Source of the DNA: DUEN01 sp024277095
GTDB lineage: Bacteria > Chloroflexota > Anaerolineae > DUEN01
Direction: 5' to 3'
Length of the DNA stretch: 21,217 bases
Assembly (NCBI GenBank): GCA_024277095.1
Contig: JAJRVX010000198.1
Location: 1-21,217 of the forward strand
The first letter of the stretch is position 1. Each line of letters starts with the position of its first letter. The translations under genes were made by a program, and so were the position numbers. Positions 1 to 6,785 of this stretch are shown piece after piece. Below the pieces are notes generated by a model. The model did not search any database. It was not told where the DNA came from and saw nothing but the letters and a program-made list of their open reading frames with translations.

Positions 1-47
1 GTATGAATCTTAGGAGAACGATACCATGTTCTTCCTTTCCGTCCCAG

Positions 48-647
48 TCAAACCGCACACGCGCAACTTTGCGCTGTAGTAATAATCATACCTGCGTATG
101 GAATATCATACCGCTGAAAGGTCGCCTTCGCCCGCTGCCAGGCTCGCAACGCCAGGGTCGTGTTCGCCCTTTCACCCACCGCCCAGCCATAGGCCATCTT
201 ACACACATGCCCGATGATGGGCATCAGATACGCCTTTCGTCGCCCGTCGGCAAACCGCAGTTCAGTGAAGTCGGTATAGGCGACCTGGAACAGCTCAATC
301 TGCTCCAGGCGGGCAACCAGGTTCACTCGCTCACCAGCCGCCAGAATCACCTGCCGGATGCCGCTGGGCAGGGGTGGCCGGGTATTCCGCAGCCAAGCCA
401 GGTCCCAACGCCGTAGCAGCCGTTGAACCACCTTGTGGTTGACCGGATAGCCGTACGTTTCTTGTAACTCCACGGTGATCCGCCGATAGCCATACTCAGG
501 ATGCTGGCGCACGATGGCTTCCAGGACAGGGCGCAGGTGGGCGTATTTCTCTTCGTAAGGGACGCTTTGAGCACGACGATAGTACCAGGTCGATTTGGCC
601 AAGTCGACGGCGGCCAGCGCCGGTGCCAAGCCATATGTTTCCCACAC
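48..647 (-). pseudogene. IS3-family transposase OrfB, 3'-truncated
   Basis: OrfB of an IS3 element carries the DDE integrase core. Here the N-terminal HTH_21 region is intact (YYRRA, HPEYGYRRIT, NHKVVQRLLRRWDL) and so is the first catalytic aspartate in YTDFTELRF. The family-like sequence stops at Gly-Met-Ile-Ile, just where the second catalytic Asp should follow. The last ten residues (TTAQSCACAV) are read from unrelated DNA up to a chance stop. The second Asp and the catalytic Glu are therefore absent and the protein should be inactive. The open frame extends upstream of the Met at 647 to the slippery site, and -1 frameshifting from orfA gives a continuous, sensible polypeptide (KKLLGTQALTTAQKVALVA, then WETYGLAP). 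Confidence 0.85.
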
Positions 648-679
648 GGATGCGACCAGGGCGACCTTCTGAGCCGTCG

Positions 680-955
680 TCAGTGCTTGCGTCCCAAGAA
701 GTTTTTTAAAAGCGCAATCTCCACCTCTTTTTGGCCCAACAGACGCTCCAATTCGGCGATCCGCCGCTCGTACTCGGCGATGGTACTATCTCTCGAGAAG
801 ATCTCCGGCCCCTTTTCCAGAAGCGTCCGTTTCCAGGCATTGATGGAGTTCGGATGGATGCCGTAAGCCTTCGCCGCTTGACCTGTGGTCTGTCCACCCG
901 TGAGGACTTCCATGACGACCTGGAACTTCAGCTTTGGCGAGTATCGCCTGGCCAT
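680..955 (-). CDS. IS3-family transposase OrfA (helix-turn-helix protein)
   Basis: This 91-residue protein matches the OrfA type of IS3 elements. Residues about 5-50 form the transposase-8 helix-turn-helix region (YSPKLKFQVVMEVL, then AKAYGIHPNSINAWK), which binds the element ends. Residues about 57-85 form a leucine-zipper-like coiled coil used for multimerisation (IAELERLLGQKEVEIALL). The start is supported by a GAGGAGG Shine-Dalgarno sequence just upstream on the minus strand. The frame ends with a TGA at 680-682 shortly after an A AAA AAC heptamer, so the full transposase would be made by -1 frameshifting into orfB. OrfA itself looks intact, but the element cannot transpose by itself because orfB is truncated. 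Confidence 0.9.
   Translation of the reverse strand: MARRYSPKLKFQVVMEVLTGGQTTGQAAKAYGIHPNSINAWKRTLLEKGPEIFSRDSTIAEYERRIAELERLLGQKEVEIALLKNFLGRKH
701..707 (-). other. Programmed -1 frameshift slippery heptamer in the IS3 remnant
   Basis: On the minus strand the sequence A AAA AAC occurs in the correct phase of orfA (codons TTA AAA AAC). A shift of -1 here leaves the orfA frame seven codons before its TGA and enters the orfB frame, which is open through the junction. This is the standard device of IS3 elements for making the OrfAB fusion transposase. Confidence 0.75.
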
Positions 956-1035
956 GTTGTCTCCTCCTCTCGGCTCTCATCTCTATCATCGCCCATGTGC
1001 CTGAGGAGGTCAACCCTTACACAATACTGCCAAGT

Positions 1036-1055
1036 TCAACTTTTTGGGGTCAGCA
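1036..1055 (-). repeat. Putative terminal inverted repeat of the IS3 remnant
   Basis: Reading leftward from 1055 the sequence starts TGCTGACCCCAAAAAGTTG and lies about 80 bases upstream of the orfA start, the usual place for the orfA-side IS3 terminal repeat. The partner repeat is missing because the other end of the element is deleted, so the exact boundary cannot be fixed. Confidence 0.4.
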
Positions 1056-1254
1056 CCCACTCTTGAACAAGTTCTCTTTCTGGTGAGTTCACGCACTGCA
1101 TATGGTATCAATCACAACTGTGGTATCGGGCAATTGCGGGCACTCCTCCGTCCACTGCCGGCCGGTTCCGCCCGATGGTGACGGAAGAAGTTTGTTCGGG
1201 GCTAGACAGCGTACAGTGCATAGTGTCTTTGCCTCACATGACAAAGAAAGACCA

Positions 1255-2865
1255 TCACAAGTATCCCAAATCGTGAAGGCGCCTTTCGACATCCCGCCGT
1301 TCAGCCTCACTGTATGCGTACCTTAGTGTGCCGATCTGCTCAGGGACCTCTATGATCTGCACCTGGCGTTCACCGAGTAGCTCCTCAGGCATTGCTTCTT
1401 GGAGCACCCGTCCATCCATATCACTGAGAAGAGGCAAGTCATATAAATAGAGGAGTGTAGGAGTGATATCAACGGCATCGGCACTTAACTCGACTCCCTG
1501 CTGGATTTCCTTGCCCTTCATTATCAGGATACCTTCCATATCATGGTCAGCGACGCGTCCTTCTGGTCGGTGAAACCAAGCATACCCGAAATCACCATAA
1601 ATCATGTAATGAAAATCGAGAGGGTTAAAAAGAATATCAGGGGCATCTTTTAGCCGATTCCCCGTGTAAACCTCTTCCTTACGAAAGATTTCACTGACTA
1701 TAGGTCTCTTCGTCTCTGGGTCTTTCAATGTCCTTAGCCTTGCAATGATCTCTTCTCGAAGTGACTCGTACTCGCTGCCGGCTGCTACGCGTCCTTGAGG
1801 GTACCTGTCCTGCTCGTGTATGTAAATGCGGCCCATATAACCATAGGAGAAAGCCGTTGTTTGACCCCAATCAATCATTGTGTGGAGCTGGCTGTGCTTA
1901 CCATGGATCTTTCGTAGGTCAGAGCGAATTGTCTCAGGCAAATGTTGTTTAGTCCATTGCTTGAGAGAGGAGGGGAATGTTTTGCCTAGCTTCCACCCAA
2001 CCTCGAGAGCGAAATCTCGAAGTTTGTTCACGATCCCCTTCGGCAACTTCTCGGTTCGTTTAAGATATCCCCACTCCTCAAGAATATTGTTAAGATGAAT
2101 CTCAGCCTTGATCCCTCGGAAACCATGGTCGGAGAGAATAACGATATTCCAATTGTCTTGCGCTTCTTGCGAGAGCCGTCCGACGACCGAATCCATGTAG
2201 CAATAGAACGCTTCCACCGCATTTTCGCCGCTAACGGTGGCATTCCACAAGTAGTGCTGTATCCAATCAAGTCCCTGAAACACAATCCAGAAAAGATCCC
2301 AGTCCCATTGCCTCATCAGCTCAATGGCTGTTTCGCATTGGATTTCCGTGAGTTCTTTGACTTCCTCGAAATACCGTTCCGTTCCGCTCTGCGGCCCGAA
2401 CCGGGGATAGATTCGATAACCCTTAGACTTCAAATACATATACAGCTCAGGCGGATACGCGAACATTCCGTCCTCTGGCGAACCGAGCCCTGAGATGAAG
2501 AATGATTTGACTTTAGGCGGCGGAAAAGTGAGAGGAAAGTTCACCACGCCCACCTTCTTGTCATGTGCGTTAAACAAATCCCAGATGGTTGGACGCTTCA
2601 TTGTCGAAGGATTCACTGGGGCGATGCGGTAGGTTTCCTGATCCTGGCTAACAAAATCATAGATTCCGTGTTTTCCGGGATTAACCCCCGTCGCGATAGA
2701 CGTCCACGCAGGTGGTGTCATTGGTGGCATAGTGGAGCGTAATATTCCCCGTGCTCCTTCGTTCATGAGCATCTGGAGATTCGGCAGTTTTCTCTGCTCG
2801 ATCAATGGCATCATTATGCGCCATGTGGCAGCGTCTAATCCAATTACTATGACTTTCTTTCCCAT
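1255..2865 (-). CDS. Alkaline-phosphatase-superfamily phosphodiesterase (type I phosphodiesterase/nucleotide pyrophosphatase family)
   Basis: This 536-residue, apparently soluble protein has the metal-binding pattern of the nucleotide pyrophosphatase/phosphodiesterase branch of the alkaline phosphatase superfamily. Asp11 lies in VIVIGLDAA, the likely nucleophile is Thr50 in MTPPAWTSIATG, and NPGKHGIYDF follows. Asp200 and His204 lie in GLDWIQHYLW, Asp246 and His247 in LSDHGF, and a further His in VADHDMEG. Such enzymes hydrolyse phosphodiester or pyrophosphate bonds using two divalent metals. No signal peptide or membrane segment is evident, so it probably acts in the cytoplasm. It is the last gene of the glycan cluster and overlaps the 3' end of the flippase gene by 19 bases, which suggests coupled expression and a role in the same surface glycan. 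The substrate cannot be deduced. About 200 bases without a clear gene separate its stop from the IS remnant. Confidence 0.85.
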   Translation of the reverse strand: MGKKVIVIGLDAATWRIMMPLIEQRKLPNLQMLMNEGARGILRSTMPPMTPPAWTSIATGVNPGKHGIYDFVSQDQETYRIAPVNPSTMKRPTIWDLFNAHDKKVGVVNFPLTFPPPKVKSFFISGLGSPEDGMFAYPPELYMYLKSKGYRIYPRFGPQSGTERYFEEVKELTEIQCETAIELMRQWDWDLFWIVFQGLDWIQHYLWNATVSGENAVEAFYCYMDSVVGRLSQEAQDNWNIVILSDHGFRGIKAEIHLNNILEEWGYLKRTEKLPKGIVNKLRDFALEVGWKLGKTFPSSLKQWTKQHLPETIRSDLRKIHGKHSQLHTMIDWGQTTAFSYGYMGRIYIHEQDRYPQGRVAAGSEYESLREEIIARLRTLKDPETKRPIVSEIFRKEEVYTGNRLKDAPDILFNPLDFHYMIYGDFGYAWFHRPEGRVADHDMEGILIMKGKEIQQGVELSADAVDITPTLLYLYDLPLLSDMDGRVLQEAMPEELLGERQVQIIEVPEQIGTLRYAYSEAERRDVERRLHDLGYL

Positions 2866-4448
2866 TTGGACTCCAGCAATTCCTCTGCGACAACGAACGG
2901 ATATTTATGGCTAACTGCCCGGAATATGCTTTCAAGATAGTTTAGAAGCAAGGCCTTGTCTTCAGCATCGAAAACGCCTAACATTATTGCTAGAATGATG
3001 TACAAGAAAACTAGAACTGCCGACACGCTCAACAATTCTCCAATAGATGCTGGCGATATGCCAAGCAAAAGGAAGGGGATAACAACTCCTCCGCCTATTA
3101 ACCAGGGCTTGAGGTATGCTTCCCTGAGGACGAGCAAGCTGCTAACCTTGAGCGCTCGTTTATTAGCATATAAGATATAGACAGGTATCCGCGCCATGCT
3201 GATTAAGTTGGCTGCAGCAGCTCCAAAGATCCCTGCTTTAGGGATAAGAAGCAGACAAAGTCCGACGTTAATTAATCCACCAATGACAGCAGATACAGCG
3301 TTTATATCTGGCCGTCCTATACCATTCAGTATGTGATAGGCGACAGCATTGAAAGATAATACATAGAAGGAAAGCGCCAATACCGACAGTGTCGAGCCGC
3401 TCTGATCCGCAAAATTTTGTCCCATCCAGAAGCGCAAGAGGGGCGACGAAAGCAAAATGACAGGCAGGTAGATCGCTGTCGTGAGAATTGTAATATATTT
3501 GGTCGTTTTAATATACATTTTTCGTAACCGTTCACCTTCTCCTCGGGCAGAGAGCTCACTTGATAAAGGGAACAACACGCTTGTCAATCTTGTTGTAAGC
3601 CTGTGTACTTGAGACGATAAGTTGGCCGGGATAACATAGTACGTAACTGCTGTTGGACCAAGAAAAGAGCCTACTAAAAGACGGTCCAATTGAAAGATGG
3701 CCTGCGCTGCCACTCGATTGACCGCACTAAACCCACCGAAGCTCAGTAATTCTTTTAGTATCGGCCAGGTGCATCGAGGGCGCACAACTAAAGAGGGGAC
3801 GAGACGCTTAGCTATAAATAGAAACACCAGAATACTCAACAAACTAATGGCGAACCTAATAACTACCACTTGCACCAATCCCCCGCCCATGGCTAATACG
3901 GCCACGGTGGACAGTGTTGACAACGTGGTGAAACCTATCGTCGCTTTATTCGTAATGTCAAATCGTTGCAGAGCCGTTGGTACAGCCCTAAATGTCCCGC
4001 TTACCATATTCGCCAGAAAGCCCAAGGCTCCCACTCGGAAAGCGGTCTTGGAAATCTCAACCAGATCTGGTGATACCTTCAACACATTTGTGACCAGCCA
4101 CCCTGCTGCAAGCCAAATGCCCAAACTTCCTAAGCCACCAAGAGTTGCATAGATCACCAGTGTGGATCCGATCACCAGGTTAGTCTTTTCGCTATCCCCT
4201 TTGGTCCAATATTCAGCAATATATTTAATAGAGGCCGCATTTAGTCCAAGGTTAAGAAAAGCAAAATATCCAAGAATGGCTAGGATTAAGGCGAATATAC
4301 CGAAAGATTCCGCTCCTAATCGGTTCACAATATAGGGTAGTGTCAGAAGGTTCAATCCGATAGGCCATAACCAACCAAACACATTGAAGATGGCATTGTT
4401 GATCGTACGAGTGGTCGTGCTCAAATCCTTCTCGCTTCTTGATGTCAT
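2847..4448 (-). CDS. Wzx-like polysaccharide/oligosaccharide flippase
   Basis: This 533-residue protein is strongly hydrophobic, with roughly 12-14 membrane segments and the pattern of the MOP-superfamily polysaccharide transporters. The N-terminus (NVFGWLWPIGLNLLTLPYIV, then GAESFGIFAL) is typical of the family, followed by the charged loop AEYWTKGDSEKT. Wzx-type proteins flip lipid-linked glycan units across the inner membrane. The ATG overlaps the stop of the GDP-fucose synthase gene in an ATGA, and its own 3' end overlaps the phosphodiesterase gene by 19 bases, so the three genes should be translationally coupled. Base composition is richer in A+T than in the rest of the window, which is common in horizontally exchanged surface-glycan genes. 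No glycosyltransferase or polymerase gene is seen beside it. Confidence 0.87.
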   Translation of the reverse strand: MTSRSEKDLSTTTRTINNAIFNVFGWLWPIGLNLLTLPYIVNRLGAESFGIFALILAILGYFAFLNLGLNAASIKYIAEYWTKGDSEKTNLVIGSTLVIYATLGGLGSLGIWLAAGWLVTNVLKVSPDLVEISKTAFRVGALGFLANMVSGTFRAVPTALQRFDITNKATIGFTTLSTLSTVAVLAMGGGLVQVVVIRFAISLLSILVFLFIAKRLVPSLVVRPRCTWPILKELLSFGGFSAVNRVAAQAIFQLDRLLVGSFLGPTAVTYYVIPANLSSQVHRLTTRLTSVLFPLSSELSARGEGERLRKMYIKTTKYITILTTAIYLPVILLSSPLLRFWMGQNFADQSGSTLSVLALSFYVLSFNAVAYHILNGIGRPDINAVSAVIGGLINVGLCLLLIPKAGIFGAAAANLISMARIPVYILYANKRALKVSSLLVLREAYLKPWLIGGGVVIPFLLLGISPASIGELLSVSAVLVFLYIILAIMLGVFDAEDKALLLNYLESIFRAVSHKYPFVVAEELLESKWERKS

Positions 4449-5515
4449 CTCAACCGTTTGCGGGACGCGATTCTATAGTTTGGGCTTCCTCGATCCTGTT
4501 TGCGGGCTTGCAAATACCACTCGATCGTACGGCGAAGCCCCTCCTCAAACGGCCTCTTCGCCTTGAACCCAAACAGTCGCTCCGCTTTGCTCGTATCCAG
4601 GCAGCGCCGAGGCTGGCCATCCGGCTTGCTCATATCCCACACAATTTCTCCCTCAAATCCCGTTAACCGGGTGATCAGGTGTGTTAGGTCCCTGATACTG
4701 ACCTCTATCCCTGAGCCCAGGTTGACAGGCTCACTCTCATTATATCGCTCCGTAGCTAGGAGGATGCCTTCAGCAGCATCCTCCACATACAGGAACTCTC
4801 GCGTCGGCGATCCTGAACCCCAGGCTACGATCTGACCGTCTTCTCGCTCTTTTGCCTCGATACACTTGCGGATTAGCGCCGGGATCACATGCGACGACTT
4901 CAGATCGAAGTTGTCCCGTGGGCCGTAGAGGTTGACGGGCAGGAGGCAAATGGAATTAAAGCCGTATTGCTGCCGATACGCCTGGCTTTGCACCAATAGC
5001 ATCTTCTTCGCTAAGCCGTAAGGAGCGTTTGTCTCCTCCGGATAGCCGTTCCACAGATCCTCTTCCCTGAATGGCACCGGCGTGTACTTGGGGTAGGCAC
5101 ACACCGTGCCAATGGCCACGAACTTGCCCACGCCGGCTTTCCACGCCTCGTGGAACAGTTGCACGCTCATCATCAGGTTGTCGTAGAAGAACTCGGCGGG
5201 ACGGGCGCGGTTGGCACCGATGCCCCCTACTCGCGCGGCCAAGTGGATGACGATCACGTTGGAACGTGGAACGTCCAACGTGGAACGTTCTAACGTGTCA
5301 ACGAACAACCGTCGGATGGCGTTGATGTCGCGCAGGTCGTAATCTTTGCTGCGGGGGACGATGATCTCGGCCGCGCCGCGCTCCCGGAGCTTCTCAACGA
5401 TGAAGGAGCCGAGAAAGCCCGCGCCTCCGGTGACGATGACGCGCTTGTCACGCCAGAATTCGTGGCTGTCGGGCCATAAGGAGCTATGAGGCTCGGTCAC
5501 GGATGGGTTCTCCAC
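4445..5515 (-). CDS. fcl: GDP-L-fucose synthase-like NAD(P)-dependent epimerase/reductase
   Basis: This 356-residue extended short-chain dehydrogenase is of the GDP-L-fucose synthase type, which epimerises and reduces GDP-4-keto-6-deoxy-mannose with NADPH. Visible features are the Rossmann motif TGGAGFLG (residues 29-36), Thr137 and Cys139 in IGTVCAYPK, the catalytic Tyr166-x3-Lys170 (YGLAK), NLYGP, and His209 in SSHVIPAL. These correspond to the Ser/Cys/Tyr/Lys/His set known from the E. coli enzyme. The start is a GTG with no clear Shine-Dalgarno sequence; an in-frame stop lies only six codons upstream, so no much earlier start is possible. Residues about 73-87 are encoded by a heptanucleotide tandem repeat and look like an insertion between a helix and the IVIHLAARVGG strand. 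No GDP-mannose dehydratase gene, the usual partner, is in view. A related sugar-nucleotide reductase is the alternative. Confidence 0.85.
   Translation of the reverse strand: MENPSVTEPHSSLWPDSHEFWRDKRVIVTGGAGFLGSFIVEKLRERGAAEIIVPRSKDYDLRDINAIRRLFVDTLERSTLDVPRSNVIVIHLAARVGGIGANRARPAEFFYDNLMMSVQLFHEAWKAGVGKFVAIGTVCAYPKYTPVPFREEDLWNGYPEETNAPYGLAKKMLLVQSQAYRQQYGFNSICLLPVNLYGPRDNFDLKSSHVIPALIRKCIEAKEREDGQIVAWGSGSPTREFLYVEDAAEGILLATERYNESEPVNLGSGIEVSIRDLTHLITRLTGFEGEIVWDMSKPDGQPRRCLDTSKAERLFGFKAKRPFEEGLRRTIEWYLQARKQDRGSPNYRIASRKRLR
5255..5297. repeat. Heptanucleotide tandem repeat inside the GDP-fucose synthase gene
   Basis: Five to six units of a 7-base repeat of consensus AACGTGG follow each other on the plus strand: ACGTTGG, AACGTGG, AACGTCC, AACGTGG, AACGTTC, then TAACGTG. 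The block lies within the coding sequence and encodes residues about 73-87 of the protein. Confidence 0.7.
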
Positions 5516-5602
5516 GTAAATGGCTATCGATCACTAGAGATATGGGCAATACCAATGGGCAATGAGGATTCATACGCTCGGTTGTCTTTCACAACCTGGC
5601 CC

Positions 5603-6784
5603 TCACCTTATACGAATCCCCTCGTCCGGCACGGCGGAAGGCCAAACGGATACCGGCGTGCCGGGATAACACGTGGCCAATGCCTTTTCTAGTGCATCGC
5701 TAGTTTCCGCATCCCGAGTCACCACGATGGCGAACCCGCCGCCGCCCGCGCCAGCCAGCTTCCCACCGACGATATAAGGTTCCATCGCCTCAAACAGTTC
5801 GTTAATGAATAGGTTGGTGCAGCCGGGATCCATCCGCTTGTTCAACTCCCAATGTTCACCCAGCAAAGCACCGAATGTATCCACATCTCCTGCTTCCAAT
5901 GCATCGCGCATTGCCAACGCCAGCCGGGCGATCTCTCCCAGGATCCAGACCATTTCTCGGTCTCGAGCCATCCATCGTCCCATTACGTTGCGCAGCAGGT
6001 TCTTTGCTAATCGCTGCTGGCCGGTGTATACCAACAACAGGCGCTTGTCAAGCTCTCTCTGTGTCTCCGAAGATAACCGTACTGGCTCCACTCGGATCTT
6101 CTGAGGCAACCCTGGATCTGTGGTCACCAACTTGATGCCCCCGACCAGTCCGCCTACTTGATCCTGCCAGCCGCCGCCGGTCGTTAGCATCTGCTCTAGA
6201 CAGAGCACCTCGTCGAAAAGCTGCGCTTGGTAGACTTCGACCTCCAACAGTCGGGCCAGAGAGACCAACACCGCCCCTGCCATGATGGAGCTCGTGCCCA
6301 GCCCAGAGCCACGAGGAATGGACGTGCGGGTGGTCAGCCGGAGCCCTGCCCCCCATCGCTGTAAGGCCTGTGTCACCGGCATGTCCGGATCCGTGTCTTC
6401 TGAGATGACCCCCCGCAGTACCAATGCCGCCTTGGGCAGGGCAAATGGATCGGCCGGGTTAGCATATGTCAATGCCTCACCCACGCGCTCCAGTTCCAGC
6501 GTGGCTTCGATGTCCTGGCTTTCCAGCACAAGTCTCAACTCGGGCAGCCATGCTGCTTCAGCTACGATGGGATGTTGCCCATGCAGCGTGATCGCGGCGT
6601 TCAACACTGTCCCGCCCCGCTCGATGCTGTAGGGCGGCGTGTCCGTCCACCCGCCACCAAAATCGATGCGGGCCGCGACTTCCACGCGCACTTGTCGACT
6701 GCTGACCATCTTTGGTTGGTGGTCAATTGCGGATTTGGAGGGGCGGCAATCATCAGAGGCGGGCATGGAAAAAGATCCCGTCAT
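5603..6784 (-). CDS. GHMP-family sugar kinase, fucokinase-type
   Basis: This protein of up to 393 residues is a GHMP kinase resembling the C-terminal kinase half of L-fucokinase/GDP-fucose pyrophosphorylase (FKP), which phosphorylates L-fucose at C1. The substrate-side motif RIDFGGGWTDTPPYS is at residues 39-53, followed by GGTVLNAAI. The ATP-binding motif PRGSGLGTSS is at 157-166, and a glycine-rich motif GAGGGGFAIV lies near the C-terminus. The ATG at 6784 lies one base after the stop of the guanylyltransferase gene, but the family-like sequence begins only near residue 29, so Met7 (6766) or Met26 (6709) are also possible starts; none has a strong ribosome binding site. A heptose-7-phosphate kinase of the HddA type is the main alternative. 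The neighbouring FKP N-half makes fucose (or a close analogue such as D-arabinose) the better guess. Confidence 0.82.
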   Translation of the reverse strand: MTGSFSMPASDDCRPSKSAIDHQPKMVSSRQVRVEVAARIDFGGGWTDTPPYSIERGGTVLNAAITLHGQHPIVAEAAWLPELRLVLESQDIEATLELERVGEALTYANPADPFALPKAALVLRGVISEDTDPDMPVTQALQRWGAGLRLTTRTSIPRGSGLGTSSIMAGAVLVSLARLLEVEVYQAQLFDEVLCLEQMLTTGGGWQDQVGGLVGGIKLVTTDPGLPQKIRVEPVRLSSETQRELDKRLLLVYTGQQRLAKNLLRNVMGRWMARDREMVWILGEIARLALAMRDALEAGDVDTFGALLGEHWELNKRMDPGCTNLFINELFEAMEPYIVGGKLAGAGGGGFAIVVTRDAETSDALEKALATCYPGTPVSVWPSAVPDEGIRIR

Positions 6785-6785
6785 T

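Larger units (their letters stand above)
81..1055 (-). mobile_element. Truncated IS3-family insertion sequence
   Basis: The element carries the classic IS3 arrangement of two overlapping transposase frames, orfA (680-955) and orfB (ending near 81), with a slippery heptamer at their junction. Its upstream end is present: on the minus strand it begins TGCTGACCCCAAAAAG near 1055, which looks like an IS3-type terminal sequence. The distal end is missing. OrfB diverges from the family right after Gly-Met-Ile-Ile, where a His-x-Asp motif is expected, so the break lies near position 81 and the downstream third of the transposase and the second terminal repeat are lost. Bases 1-80 are then foreign to the element. 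No target duplication can be assessed. The remnant sits downstream of the glycan cluster and probably marks a deletion or rearrangement. Confidence 0.85.

Noticed and set aside
1..75. Minus-strand fragment reading VRFDWDGKEEHGIVLL as a possible partial gene beyond the IS break
   Set aside because: It looks coding-like, but about 20 codons without a start site or recognisable family are too little to call.
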